Source: JBQTKD01 sp052389435 (lineage in GTDB: Bacteria; Actinomycetota; Actinomycetes; Sporichthyales; Sporichthyaceae). From it: a DNA stretch of 58,772 nucleotides. The notes under the pieces are model-generated. The model had not been told where the DNA came from. It made no database searches and saw only the letters and a list, made by a program, of their open reading frames with translations. The stretch's first letter is position 1. Every line of letters begins with the position of its first letter. The DNA lies in assembly GCA_052389435.1 (NCBI GenBank), contig JBQTIB010000081.1:1-58772 (forward strand), read 5' to 3'. The translations under genes and the position numbers were made by a program. Below, piece by piece: positions 22,523 through 31,818 of this stretch.

Positions 22523-23686
22523 GTGACGTGGATCGAAGGCGCCGCCGATTCCGGCTACGGCGTCGAGAACCTTCCCTACGGGGCGTTCTCGGTCCAGGGC
22601 ACTCGGCCTCGCATCGGCGTAGCCGTCGGGCCGTGGGTGCTGGACGTGGGACCGCTGCTGCGCGACCCGGTGTTCGCCGAGCCGACCCTCAACGACTTTC
22701 TCGCGGCTGGCCGCGGCGCGTGGACCGCCGCGCGCGAGGAGTTGACCGAGATGCTCTCCGACGAGCGCTACCGCCCGACCGTCGAACCTCATCTGATTGA
22801 CCGTCATAGCGTGGAGTTGCAGCTGCCGTTCGCGGTCGCGGACTACGTCGACTTCTACTCCTGCGAGCACCACGCGGCGAACGTGGGGCGCATGTTCCGC
22901 CCCGACGGCCCGCAACTGCCCGCGAACTGGAAGCACCTGCCTGCCGGGTACCACGGCCGCGCGGGCACGGTCGTCGTCTCGGGCACGCCGATTCCCCGCC
23001 CGCACGGGCAGCGGCGCGGCGCGGAGGGTCCCACGTTCGGCCCGAGCACGCGGCTGGACTTCGAGGCCGAGATCGGGTTCGTCGTCGGAACGCCGACGGC
23101 GCCGGGCACGCGCCTGTCGCCGGCGGATCTGGCCGAGCACGTCTTCGGGATCGTTCTGCTCAACGACTGGTCCGCCCGCGACCTGCAGAACTGGGAGTAC
23201 GTGCCGCTCGGACCGTTTCTCGGCAAGTCCTTCGCGACGTCCATCTCGCCGTGGGTCGTGCCGTTGGAGGCACTGGCCGGCGCCTGGGTGCCGGCCCCGG
23301 TCCAGGATCCGGCGCCGCTTCCCTACCTGGCGGAACAGGCGCACCTCGGGCTGGACCTGGCCCTGGAGGTCCGACTCAACGGCTGCACGGTCTCCCGTCC
23401 GCCCTTCCGCGAGATGTACTGGTCCCCAGGCCAGCAGTTGGCGCACCTGACGGCCAACGGCTCCGCCCTGCGGACCGGAGACCTGCTCGGCTCGGGCACG
23501 GTGTCCGGACCGCGGCGCGACCAGCGCGGCAGCATGCTGGAGCTGAGCTGGAACGGCACCGAACCCCTGCCCCTGAGCGACGGCACGACGCGCACGTTCC
23601 TCGACGACGGCGACGCGCTGGAACTTCGGGGCACGGCGCTGGGCGGGCGCGTCGACCTCGGCGTCGTCGCCGGTCGCATCGGCTGA
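22523..23686 (+). CDS. fahA: fumarylacetoacetase
   Basis: The last enzyme of tyrosine catabolism, splitting fumarylacetoacetate into fumarate and acetoacetate. At 387 aa it is slightly shorter than animal FAH. Metal and active-site residues are recognisable: DYVDFYSCEHHA (Asp110, His117), DFEAEIGF (Glu181, Glu183) and LLNDWSARDLQ (Asp215, Asp220). The GTG at 22523 follows a TAAGGT box (22510-22515) at leaderless spacing. No homogentisate dioxygenase is in the window, so the rest of the pathway, if present, lies elsewhere. Confidence 0.95.
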   Translation: MTWIEGAADSGYGVENLPYGAFSVQGTRPRIGVAVGPWVLDVGPLLRDPVFAEPTLNDFLAAGRGAWTAAREELTEMLSDERYRPTVEPHLIDRHSVELQLPFAVADYVDFYSCEHHAANVGRMFRPDGPQLPANWKHLPAGYHGRAGTVVVSGTPIPRPHGQRRGAEGPTFGPSTRLDFEAEIGFVVGTPTAPGTRLSPADLAEHVFGIVLLNDWSARDLQNWEYVPLGPFLGKSFATSISPWVVPLEALAGAWVPAPVQDPAPLPYLAEQAHLGLDLALEVRLNGCTVSRPPFREMYWSPGQQLAHLTANGSALRTGDLLGSGTVSGPRRDQRGSMLELSWNGTEPLPLSDGTTRTFLDDGDALELRGTALGGRVDLGVVAGRIG

Positions 23687-23708
23687 CGTCGGCACCCGGG
23701 GGCGCGCC

Positions 23709-24290
23709 CTACCAGCGCATCATCGGCAGCGGCCGCCGCAGGTGGGAGGAGGCGTACTTCGCGATGTTCGGCATCGCCACCGACTTGTAGGCCTCGTTCA
23801 TCGGGAACCGGGCTCGAACTTCGACGATTTTCGAACGCGGGATGCCGAAGCGCACCTTGGTGAAGGTGACGTCGATCCAGTCGGCCTTGCGGCACGCCTC
23901 GACCAGCGGCGCGTGGGGGCCGGTGTAGGAGCGCATCTTGTGGTGGTTGTCGATCATCAGGTGCATCTCGGTGGTCCACTCCTCGCGGCCGATCTCCTTG
24001 AGGTAGTCGGTGGCGAGATCGCAGGCCTTGCCGAGGTAGTCCAGATCTCCGGTGAGGAAGAACGGCAGGTCGTGCAGCACCGTCATGATCGCGAGCTTCT
24101 CCTCGCGAAACGGCTCGGGCGCGGTGACGAACCGGGCCCAGTTGACCATTCGGTAGCAGTGGGCGCGGTAGCCCCAGTACCCGATGCCGAGGTCCTCCCG
24201 ATGGGGGTCGAGCAGTTCGTCGAGCAGGGGCAGGTCGGTCAGGACGTCGTCTTTGGTGACGGTCCAGTTGCCCGCGGTCAAGGCGCCCAC
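23709..24290 (-). CDS. HD-domain-like protein
   Basis: A 193-aa protein with an HD-type metal site spread over GYRAHCYRMVNWARF (His), VLHDLPFFLTGDLDYL (His-Asp), MIDNHHKMRSYTG (His) and ACRKADWIDV (Asp). The order H...HD...H...D matches the HD superfamily; nucleotide phosphohydrolase or cyanamide-hydratase-like chemistry is possible but not assignable. The GTG at 24290 is chosen because GGAGGA precedes it; the frame is open seven codons further. It is divergent from a PadR gene that might regulate it. Confidence 0.78.
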   Translation of the reverse strand: MGALTAGNWTVTKDDVLTDLPLLDELLDPHREDLGIGYWGYRAHCYRMVNWARFVTAPEPFREEKLAIMTVLHDLPFFLTGDLDYLGKACDLATDYLKEIGREEWTTEMHLMIDNHHKMRSYTGPHAPLVEACRKADWIDVTFTKVRFGIPRSKIVEVRARFPMNEAYKSVAMPNIAKYASSHLRRPLPMMRW

Positions 24291-24408
24291 AGATCCTCCA
24301 GTTGCTCCCACTGAGAGCAGTATCGAAGGCTTCCGGCTCCTAGGTCAAGGAAGACGGCTGGGCTGGGTTGCTCCACGTGGGACTTGATCGGCGCTACAGT
24401 GCCGAGCC

Positions 24409-25059
24409 ATGGGGGACCAGGAGAGCTCCGCTCCGACCTTGAGCTACGTGCTGTTGGGCCTGCTCGCGATCCAGTCCTGGACCGGGTACGAGCTCGCCAA
24501 CCAGATCCGGCACAGCCTCGGGCACATCTGGCCGTCGTCCGACGCCAACGTGTACCGCGAGCAGCACCGCCTGGTCCGCCTCGGCTGGGCCGACGCCGTG
24601 GACGAGGCCGCGGGGCCCGCCCGGACTCGCAAGCGGTACACGATCACGGAGGAGGGCCGCCGGGTGCTGGGCGAGTGGCTGGCCACCGAACCCGCCCCCG
24701 CGGTCCTGCAACTCGAGTCGATGCTGCGGGTCTGGTTTGCCGACTCCGCAGGCCCGACGGAGCTCGGCGACGCGCTGCGGGCAGCCGCGACGGACTCCCG
24801 TGCCGCGCTCGACCACGTCGTCGCGGTCTTCCAGCAGTACCTCGACGGCCGGGGCGGCTTCGAGGAACGCGCCCACCTCAACGCCATGGTGGGCGAGCTC
24901 GTGGCCGACGTCTTCGCCCTGCTCGAGCAGCGCTGCGCGGGCTTGGCCAAGGAGGTCGAAAACTGGCAGACGACCAGGCACGTGGGCCTCGACCCCATCG
25001 CGAGGGCTCGCATGCAGCGCGTAGTAACGACCTACGCCCGCCCGGCACCGGTCCCCTAG
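24409..25059 (+). CDS. PadR-family transcriptional regulator
   Basis: A 216-aa PadR regulator with the N-terminal winged helix LSYVLLGLLAIQSWTGYELANQIRHSLGHIWPSSDANVYREQHRLV (about residues 11-56, shown in family order), the wing RTRKRYTITEEGRRVL, and a C-terminal helical dimerisation domain. The ATG at 24409 follows TACAGT (24395-24400) with eight bases between, a leaderless pattern. It is divergent from the HD-like gene. The signal is unknown. Confidence 0.93.
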   Translation: MGDQESSAPTLSYVLLGLLAIQSWTGYELANQIRHSLGHIWPSSDANVYREQHRLVRLGWADAVDEAAGPARTRKRYTITEEGRRVLGEWLATEPAPAVLQLESMLRVWFADSAGPTELGDALRAAATDSRAALDHVVAVFQQYLDGRGGFEERAHLNAMVGELVADVFALLEQRCAGLAKEVENWQTTRHVGLDPIARARMQRVVTTYARPAPVP

Positions 25060-25075
25060 GCATACCCCCAGACTC

Positions 25076-25134
25076 CCGATAGTGCAGTTGGGGTGCGCAA
25101 AATGCCCCGAGGCGTACCCCAACTGCACTATCGG
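25076..25134. repeat. 19-bp perfect inverted repeat
   Basis: The arms 25076-25094 and 25116-25134 are perfect complements with a 21-nt loop. It lies between the convergent PadR and htpX genes, 16 bp after the PadR stop, so it can serve as a terminator for both. It lacks a U-run and merges into tandem repeats on its right, so a mobile-repeat origin is also possible. Confidence 0.75.
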
Positions 25135-25182
25135 CGGAGTTGGGGTGCGGCGGAGTTGAGGTGCGGAGGAGTGGAGGTGCGG
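25135..25182. repeat. three degenerate 16-bp tandem repeats
   Basis: Units at 25135-25150, 25151-25166 and 25167-25182 follow the pattern (C/A)GGAGT(T/G)G(G/A)GGTGCGG. The same words occur in the arms of the adjacent inverted repeat, so the two probably arose together. Confidence 0.65.
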
Positions 25183-25211
25183 CGGGGTGGCGGGGGGCGG
25201 AGGGCCGGCGG

Positions 25212-26069
25212 TCAGTGGCGGGGGCCGGCCATCTGCTCGAGGCGGGCGATGCGCTTGGCCATCGGGGGATGCGTGGCGAACAGGCCCGCGAGGCCGCCGC
25301 GGAACGGGTTGGCGATCATCAGGGCACTGGCCGCCTCGAGCTGCGGCTCCTTGGGCAACGGGCGGGCGGCCGTGCCGGCCTCGAGCTTGCGCAGCGCGCT
25401 CGCGAGGGCCAACGGGTCCCCGGTGAGCTCGGCCCCGGAGGCGTCGGCCTGGAACTCTCGCGAGCGGCTGATGGCCACCTGGAGCATCCCGGCCGCAATG
25501 GGGCCGAGCAGCATGATCAACAGACCGACGATGGGGTTGGGGCGGTCCCGACCGCCGTTGCCGCCGATCGGCAGGAACATCGCGAAGTTGGCCAGAAACA
25601 TGATCACCGAGGCGCACGTGGCGGCTACAGAGGAGATCAGGATGTCGCGGTTGTAGACGTGCGCGAGTTCGTGCCCGAGCACGCCGCGCAGTTCGCGCTC
25701 GTCGAGGATCGCGAGGATGCCTTCGGTGCAGCAGACCGCCGCGTTGCGGGGATTGCGCCCGGTCGCGAAGGCGTTCGGGGCCGCCGTCGGCGAGATGTAG
25801 AGCGCGGGCATCGGCTGGCGGGCCGTCGTCGACAGCTCCCGCACGATCCGGTACATCGCCGGCGCCTCGGCCTCGCTGACCGGGCGGGCGTGCATCGCCC
25901 GCAGCGCCAGCTTGTGGCTGTTGAAGTAGGCATACCCGTTCAGGCCGAGCGCGAGCACCAGGGCGATGACCAGACCGCTGGAGCCGAACACCGAACCCGC
26001 GCCGATGATCAGCGCCGAGAGCACCCCCAGCAGCAGGGCGGTCTTCAGTCCATTCCAGTGCCGGTGCAT
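25212..26069 (-). CDS. htpX: HtpX-type membrane zinc metalloprotease
   Basis: A 285-aa M48-family membrane protease thought to degrade misfolded membrane proteins. Two N-terminal membrane helices (about 10-28 and 32-50) are followed by NAFATGRNPRNAAVCCTEGIL, the zinc motif HELAHVYNRD (His133, Glu134, His137), two more helices and the third-ligand region SREFQADASGAELTG. The C-terminal FATHPPMAKRIARLE is characteristic. The start is the ATG at 26069. It is convergent with the PadR gene. Stress regulation is expected from the family but not visible. Confidence 0.95.
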   Translation of the reverse strand: MHRHWNGLKTALLLGVLSALIIGAGSVFGSSGLVIALVLALGLNGYAYFNSHKLALRAMHARPVSEAEAPAMYRIVRELSTTARQPMPALYISPTAAPNAFATGRNPRNAAVCCTEGILAILDERELRGVLGHELAHVYNRDILISSVAATCASVIMFLANFAMFLPIGGNGGRDRPNPIVGLLIMLLGPIAAGMLQVAISRSREFQADASGAELTGDPLALASALRKLEAGTAARPLPKEPQLEAASALMIANPFRGGLAGLFATHPPMAKRIARLEQMAGPRH

Positions 26070-26174
26070 GTGTGGATCCACCCCTCGACGCCCGCAGTCT
26101 GCCGCGCCCACCATGGCGCAGTCACCTCGTGAACGTCGAGCGGGCACTACCCGTTCCGGCTACGCCGAAGTCCG

Positions 26175-28034
26175 CTACTCCGCGACGGGGGCACCGCCGA
26201 GTTGAACGCGACCGTTCACGGTCAACCGGTAGCGCGCGTAGCTCTCGATCAGTTCGCGGCTGTCCTCGTGTGCGACGACGGCCACGACGGTCGGATAGCT
26301 CGCGAAGGCCGCCAGTTCGGCGGCGCCGAGGGTGAACGCGGACTGTGCACGGAAGCTCTTCACCAGGGCCCGCTTGCCCGCCCTGTCGATGCCGACGAGC
26401 CGTACGTTCCAGGACTCGACCTCGGGATCGCCCAGTACGGCGCCGAGGTCGGCGAAGGGGTTGCCCGGCTCCTGGGTGAGCGGCACCGTCCGCGCGCCGA
26501 GGAACTCCAAGGAGCGCAGCGACCGCCCGGCGAGGTATTTCCCGTTCGCCCGCAGTTCGACGTAGTCGGCACCGTTGGGGGCGGCGCCGGGCAGCGCGTA
26601 GGCGGACTTCGCGCGGGTGTCGACAGCCGCGGCGAGGTTGGCGGACACGACCTTCTCTCGCTCGATGCCCGACACCTTCGCGCCCTTGGCCGAGGCGAGG
26701 TTGTCCAGCAGGTTCATCAACTGGAAGTCGCTCACCACGTCCATGACCTTGGTGCCGGGAGCGCGCACGTCCAACGCGGCCTGCACGGAGGCGAGCCCCT
26801 GGCGTGCGCCGTCGCGGTGCAGATCGGAGATGATCTGCGGCCCGAAGCGGTCGTGCAGGTAGAGCAGGAAGGACCAGGCGTTGCCGTAGTCCGCGAGCAC
26901 GTCGGAGTTCCCGCCCTCGTCCTCCCACAGCGTCAGGGAGTTCTGCGGGCCGCCGCACGGGATGGGGTTCGGGTTGCTCGGGCCCTTGGTCAGGCCGTGG
27001 CCCTGGAAGCAGTAGAGGTGGCTCTCCGCACCGCGACGCGAGACCGGGACCGTCGTCTCCGCATACCCGACGAGGAACTCGGCCATGTCGGACAGGCCCT
27101 CGTTGAGCCAGGTGGTTTCGGCTCGGTCGGTGTAGGAGTGCAGCAGGTGCTGGTATTCGTGGGCGAGGGTCGCCTCGTACATCAGGGCGCGCCCCGGCCG
27201 GGACAGGCACAGGTCCCTGTTCGGCTCGTTCGGCGGGTTCTCCCCGGTGCGGTGCTCCCAGTCGAACGCGTCGAGAGTCATCACGTTGCGGTTGGTCAAC
27301 GTGTTGAAGATCGGAGCGAAGAAGCCGGCGATGTAGGTGCGGTTGTTCTCGAAGTCGTAGAAGTTGCCGTCCCGGACGTTGTCGACGAGCAGCACCGTCG
27401 CCTTGCCGTTGCCCCGGAAGTCCACGCCGAGCGGAGCGAGTTGGCCCGCAGAGAGGGCGCCGTCCGCGTCGGGTGCCGTGCTGAACGCCTTGGTCTCCGC
27501 CGGCAGCATGGTGGTGGTGAACTCCTCGACGAGCCGCTCCGCCTGGGCCTGCGTCACCACCGTCGGGTCCTTGCGGGCGGACCGGCAGTCGCCCGCCGGG
27601 AAGGCCGTCCCGGTGGACACCTCGTCGCTGCCGCTGGCGACCCAGACCTCCATCCGTTCGCCGGCCGCGAGGAGCTCGTACTCCTTGAGGTAGATCCCGA
27701 CGATCGGCAGCCCCGTCCGCGAGGTCTCGTCGATCGCGGGCCACCGGCGCACCGTGCCCACGGCGGGCGTCGTGCCCGCGGCGGCCGCCGCGGGAGTCGC
27801 CAGCAGCGCGCGTGCGGCGTCGGCGGTCAGCGTCGGCCGACCGAAGGCGGCGGCGAGTTCGGGCGAGAGCGCGAACTCGGTGGTCGGCGCGAACTCGACG
27901 GCGATGCCGGGGTCGAGCCCCGGGTCGTAGGGCTGCGCCACCGCCTGGGCGGACCCGTTGCCCAGCACTGCGCCCGACGCCGCGAGCAGCGTCGCCGCGA
28001 CGCCCGTCGCGACCGTTCTCCGACTGCGCCGCAT
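26175..28034 (-). CDS. secreted HExxH metalloprotease-like protein
   Basis: 619 aa with a signal peptide (RRSRRTVATGVAATLLAASG, cleavage near SAQA). The zinc motif AHEYQHLLHSY gives His292, Glu293 and His296, and WLNEGLSDMAEF supplies Glu312 as a third ligand 16 residues later, the gluzincin pattern. The block resembles hyicolysin-type (M30) and related extracellular peptidases, but the flanking regions are not recognised. The C-terminal 200 residues may be a binding domain. The start is the ATG at 28034. It probably acts outside the cell; substrates are unknown. Confidence 0.85.
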   Translation of the reverse strand: MRRSRRTVATGVAATLLAASGAVLGNGSAQAVAQPYDPGLDPGIAVEFAPTTEFALSPELAAAFGRPTLTADAARALLATPAAAAAGTTPAVGTVRRWPAIDETSRTGLPIVGIYLKEYELLAAGERMEVWVASGSDEVSTGTAFPAGDCRSARKDPTVVTQAQAERLVEEFTTTMLPAETKAFSTAPDADGALSAGQLAPLGVDFRGNGKATVLLVDNVRDGNFYDFENNRTYIAGFFAPIFNTLTNRNVMTLDAFDWEHRTGENPPNEPNRDLCLSRPGRALMYEATLAHEYQHLLHSYTDRAETTWLNEGLSDMAEFLVGYAETTVPVSRRGAESHLYCFQGHGLTKGPSNPNPIPCGGPQNSLTLWEDEGGNSDVLADYGNAWSFLLYLHDRFGPQIISDLHRDGARQGLASVQAALDVRAPGTKVMDVVSDFQLMNLLDNLASAKGAKVSGIEREKVVSANLAAAVDTRAKSAYALPGAAPNGADYVELRANGKYLAGRSLRSLEFLGARTVPLTQEPGNPFADLGAVLGDPEVESWNVRLVGIDRAGKRALVKSFRAQSAFTLGAAELAAFASYPTVVAVVAHEDSRELIESYARYRLTVNGRVQLGGAPVAE

Positions 28035-28310
28035 CTGGGCTCCTCTCGCCGTGCCACGGGTGCTTCGTTTGCCCAGAACTCATCGGATTGGACATCGCCG
28101 GCCTGGGAATACTCTGGGGGACGAAACGGGACCAAGGGGACGTTGCTCGACCTCTTGCCCATTTCGTTCCAAACCTGGGATTGCCCCCGGACGTGGCTTG
28201 GAAGAATGTGAACGAACCGGTTGACTCGTCCCGAGACCGGACCGAACGGACAATCGAGCCGGGCTCGAGGACCACTGCACGCGAGTGCGCGACCTGAACT
28301 GGCGGGCCAC

Positions 28311-28772
28311 GTGACCCCTGAGCAGCGCTCGGCGGACGGGTTGACCGACGTCGCCGCACGGGTCGAACCGCGGGTCGAACCGCCGCTTCTGCCGCCTTCG
28401 AGCGAGGTGTCCGCCTTCGACTCGCGGCTCCTCGACGCTCCCCTGCTGCATCCGGACGCGGACCTGCCGATCTCCGTGCCCACGACCTACCTCGACTACG
28501 AGGAGGACTACGGGTACGAACAGGCGCGGGCCCGACGGCGGGCGCGCGCGAAGGCGCACCAAAAGATGGCGCGGCTGCGCCTGTACTCCTACTTCATGAC
28601 GTTGGCGGCGTGCGTGTTCGCGCTGATGGCGTTCATGTACCTCGTGCAGGGCCAGGGCGACCGCGACGCGACGTTCCTGACCCTCGGCGCACTGTTCGGC
28701 GCGATCACGGTTTTTCTGCTCTGGGCGGCCGTGCGCGTCACCCACGTGGGAGAGCACGAACTGCACCACTGA
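28311..28772 (+). CDS. small membrane protein, two C-terminal helices
   Basis: 153 aa; not recognised. A soluble N-terminus contains VSAFDSRLLDAPLLHPDADLP and an acidic DYEEDYGYEQ, then a very basic helix (ARARRRARAKAHQKMARLRLYSY) and two membrane helices (about 95-117 and 122-143). The C-terminus is HVGEHELHH. The GTG at 28311 is the start with the best coding look; open frame upstream has no conserved feature. It may be a small envelope or divisome-associated protein, which is inference only. Confidence 0.7.
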   Translation: MTPEQRSADGLTDVAARVEPRVEPPLLPPSSEVSAFDSRLLDAPLLHPDADLPISVPTTYLDYEEDYGYEQARARRRARAKAHQKMARLRLYSYFMTLAACVFALMAFMYLVQGQGDRDATFLTLGALFGAITVFLLWAAVRVTHVGEHELHH

Positions 28773-28936
28773 CCTGCGACGACAGCCTTTTCTGCGAGTC
28801 CGCTGGGTCGATTTTTCCGATTCGGAGGCATCCGTCCGGTCCGTCCCCCGTTCGGAGCATTCGCGTTGCTCGCGGCATAGGCGGCTTTCTTGAATGTGTC
28901 GTGTCAGCCAATGACCCGATGCAAAGGGAGCTCCAC

Positions 28937-29785
28937 ATGTCGCCTCGACTCGTCAAGGCTGCGCAGGTCGCCGCACTCGCCCTGCCGCTCGCCCTCATGT
29001 TCGGGCAGCAGTCGGCCGGCGCCGGCGTTGCCCCCGACGGCGCCGCCTCGACCGTTGTCGCCGAAGCCGCCCAGACCACCGCCAAGGCCGCGAAGTCCTC
29101 CGACCGCGGCCAGGGCGTCCCCGGCGTCGCCGAGGTCGAGGACCCGCCCGGCGGTCTCGCCGGCGGCGAGCCGACCGGTGCCGGTGGCGGCGGCGGCGAG
29201 CCGACGGGCGCCGCCGAGGTTCCGAACGCCAACCCGGGTGCCGCACCCCAGGGGGGCGTCTCCCCCGAGACCGCTCCGGTGAGCCCGGTCGCGCCGGCTC
29301 CCACCGCGCCGTCCGAGGTTCCGGCCGCGCCGGCCGGCCCCGCCGACGAGGCCCCGATCGACGAGGCTCCCGCTTCGCCGGCCGCCACCCCGACCGCCCC
29401 CGAGGCGCCGATCGCCCCCGAGGCCCCGGCCGCTCCCGAGGCGCCGGTCGCTCCGCCCGCCTCCGAGCCCCAGGGCGCCACCGCCGAGCAGAGCGGGGAG
29501 TTCCCGGGCGCGGCTGCACCGCAGGCCTCCACCCCGACCGCTCCGACCGGCCCGGCGGGCGTCGACGGCACCCCGGAAGCCGCTCCGGCTCCGGCCGCGG
29601 GCGAAGGCGGCCCGGCCGTTCCCAACGCGTTCGACCCCTACGGTGCGGGTGCGGGCCAGGCTCCCGGCGCCGAGGGCCCGTCCGGCCAGGTCTACGGCGG
29701 TCCCGCCCAGGTTCCGGTCCAGCCGCCGCAGGGTGGCGAGGTCGGCAACCTGAGCGAGAGCGACCTGCCCTCGCTGCCGGAGTAG
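28937..29785 (+). CDS. secreted Pro/Ala-rich low-complexity protein
   Basis: 282 aa. A signal peptide (PRLVKAAQVAALALPLALMF, cleavage near SAGA) is followed by a wholly low-complexity chain: Gly-rich EPTGAGGGGGEPTGA, then repeated APEAPIAPEAPAAPEAP-type runs, ending in QVPVQPPQGGEVGNLSESDLPSLPE. No domain is visible. Such sequences span or decorate the cell wall. The ATG at 28937 follows AAAGGGAG at good spacing, and a strong terminator closes the unit. Confidence 0.82.
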   Translation: MSPRLVKAAQVAALALPLALMFGQQSAGAGVAPDGAASTVVAEAAQTTAKAAKSSDRGQGVPGVAEVEDPPGGLAGGEPTGAGGGGGEPTGAAEVPNANPGAAPQGGVSPETAPVSPVAPAPTAPSEVPAAPAGPADEAPIDEAPASPAATPTAPEAPIAPEAPAAPEAPVAPPASEPQGATAEQSGEFPGAAAPQASTPTAPTGPAGVDGTPEAAPAPAAGEGGPAVPNAFDPYGAGAGQAPGAEGPSGQVYGGPAQVPVQPPQGGEVGNLSESDLPSLPE

Positions 29786-29818
29786 TACCGGCCAACTGCA
29801 CGACCGCTTCGACGAGAA

Positions 29819-29846
29819 CGCCCGGGTGCCAGGCACCCGGGCGTTT
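29819..29846 (+). terminator. strong hairpin terminator
   Basis: Perfect 12-bp arms (29819-29830 and 29832-29843) with a single-base loop in this pairing, followed by TTT. It lies 33 bp after the stop of the Pro/Ala-rich protein and 20 bp before the convergent copD-like stop, so it may serve both. Confidence 0.8.
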
Positions 29847-29865
29847 CGCCGTCCTTCGGAAGGGC

Positions 29866-31818
29866 CTACCGCGGAAGAGGCGTGGACACCGGCGTCAGGC
29901 TGCCCCTGGGCTGCCAGGCGACGCGAACGCCGTGCTTCATCGGTGCGCCGTCGACGGTCCCCATCGGCATGATCTCGAAGCCGGAGGTGGAGGCGAAGAT
30001 GCGGATGGCCTCGCCCGGATCGGCGTTCGTCAGTCCTCGAGCGGCCCGGACGTCGAGGTAGGCCGCGAGCCCGGCGGAGGTCGCGGACTGGTTGGGGGCG
30101 ACGCGACGCAGCGCCAACAGGTACCCGACGGCGGCGTCCTCGTCGGGGTTGAACCACAGCGGCGAGAGCGGCGAGGTGCCGGTCGCGGCCACGATCGGGT
30201 CCTGCACGAGCCACGGCGCGAGGTAGGTGCCGTAGACCGGCGGCGGGTCCTTCGCGAGGGCGCTCAGCGTCGTCAGCGCGGCGTCCCAACCGGCGAGGGC
30301 CAGAGTCGCGTCCGCCGAGCCGCTGGCGACGAGTTCGATGCCGGCGGCGTCGGCCTGCTCCGCGACCACCTTCTCGGCCGCGGTGCTGCGCGGCGTCCGG
30401 TCGAGCACCAACCGAATCTTCCCGGCCTTGCGCCGGTCGAGTTCGACGACGAGCGCCCGCAGTGCGCCGGCGTCCCGATCGTCCAGGGCCTGCGCGGGAC
30501 AGGCCGCCAGCGGCGCCTGCGACCCGCCGAGCAGGGCGCCGAGGGCGGCAGAGGCGCATTCGGCGTCCGGCTCCGCCTGCGGGGTGGGCACGGGGGCCGA
30601 GCCGACGTCGAGGACCTGCTGCACGACCTCGCCGCCCTGGCGGATCTCCAGTCGGGAGCGGCCTTCGGGCAGGTCGACGACGGCCCAGTAGCCCTCGGCC
30701 GTGGGCAGGGCCTTGGGCACGTAGGTTCGGCCGTCGACCCGCAGTTCGGTGTAGCGCTCGGTCATGACCTGCACGAGGTTGCGGCCCGGTCGCTGCGGCA
30801 GGACGAGAACGCCGGCGGATCGATCGTCCAGGGTCACCGTGCGCAGCAACGGCACGCCTTCGCGCGGCGGCGGACCGGGGCTCGGCAGGGAGGTCAGGAC
30901 GACCCCGACGACGACGGTCGCCACCATCGCGCCGAACTCCGCACGCGCGAGACCGCCGGCCAGGCGGGGCGCGCCCGCGCGCCGGCGCAGGGCGATCCGC
31001 ACGCCCAGCCCGAGCAGGGCCACCACGACGAGCAGTGCGGCCTTGACCAGGACCACGGTGCCGAAGGAGGTGACGGCGATGCCGTCGAGCGAGACGCCGC
31101 GATCGCGGGCGGACAGCACCCCGGTCACGGTGGCACCCGCGGCCGAGGCGACGGCGATCGGGCTCAGCCGGCGCGCGACGGCCAGGCGCGTGCCGCGCTC
31201 GGCGGTGGCCGAGGCGAGCACGGCGGCCGACCACACGGCGGCGACGAGGACGTGACCCACCATCAGCAAACCGGCGAGCGCGCCGTCCCGAAGTGCGTCC
31301 CAGGCGAGCAGCACCACGAGCGCGCCGCCGATCGGCACCGGGGGCCAGGCCCTGGCACGGAACAGCACGGCGAGACCGACGGCGAGCAACAGCGCCGACG
31401 CGCTGTACTGGCCGACCTCCCGGCGGTCGATCGCGACCACGACGGTGGCGACGACTCCGGCCGCGCCCGCGGTGACGATCAGGCGGCGGGCGCCCTCGGT
31501 CGGCACTCCGATCAGCGGCCGCAGGAGCGCTGCGCCCGCGACGAGCACCGACGCCGCGAGCGCGAGGGTGTAGGAGATGCGGCTCGCCGGGGAATAGTCG
31601 GCGAGCTCCGCTCCGCCGCCGTGCGCGAGGGCAGGCGCGGCGGTGCCCCAGATCTGAAAGACCGTCAGACCAACGAGCAGGGCGCCGAGGCGAATGCCCC
31701 GACGCCCTGCCGGACTGCTGGTCGTGCCGGTCGACGCGGCGCCTACTTGAGGTCCTTGTCGGCGACGACGAAGAGCATCGAGTGCGGCTTGGCGTCGCCG
31801 AAGTCGCCGTGGGGCCAC
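29866..31818 (-). CDS. CopD-domain membrane protein, start unresolved
   Basis: About 600-650 aa. A signal-like segment (RRGIRLGALLVGLTVFQIWG ending APALAHGGG) is followed by about eight membrane helices of the copper-resistance CopD type (ASRISYTLALAASVLVAGAALL, VGHVLVAAVWSAAVLASATA, GTVVLVKAALLVVVALLGLG). A C-terminal extracellular region of about 300 residues follows, which I do not recognise. CopD proteins handle copper at the membrane. It lies directly after the SBP56-like gene. No ATG, GTG or TTG exists between that gene's stop and the signal sequence. In-frame options are a GTG at 31818 overlapping the upstream gene (used here) or an ATT at 31695. Confidence 0.8.
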   Translation of the reverse strand: MAPRRLRRRQAALDALRRRRQGPQVGAASTGTTSSPAGRRGIRLGALLVGLTVFQIWGTAAPALAHGGGAELADYSPASRISYTLALAASVLVAGAALLRPLIGVPTEGARRLIVTAGAAGVVATVVVAIDRREVGQYSASALLLAVGLAVLFRARAWPPVPIGGALVVLLAWDALRDGALAGLLMVGHVLVAAVWSAAVLASATAERGTRLAVARRLSPIAVASAAGATVTGVLSARDRGVSLDGIAVTSFGTVVLVKAALLVVVALLGLGVRIALRRRAGAPRLAGGLARAEFGAMVATVVVGVVLTSLPSPGPPPREGVPLLRTVTLDDRSAGVLVLPQRPGRNLVQVMTERYTELRVDGRTYVPKALPTAEGYWAVVDLPEGRSRLEIRQGGEVVQQVLDVGSAPVPTPQAEPDAECASAALGALLGGSQAPLAACPAQALDDRDAGALRALVVELDRRKAGKIRLVLDRTPRSTAAEKVVAEQADAAGIELVASGSADATLALAGWDAALTTLSALAKDPPPVYGTYLAPWLVQDPIVAATGTSPLSPLWFNPDEDAAVGYLLALRRVAPNQSATSAGLAAYLDVRAARGLTNADPGEAIRIFASTSGFEIMPMGTVDGAPMKHGVRVAWQPRGSLTPVSTPLPR

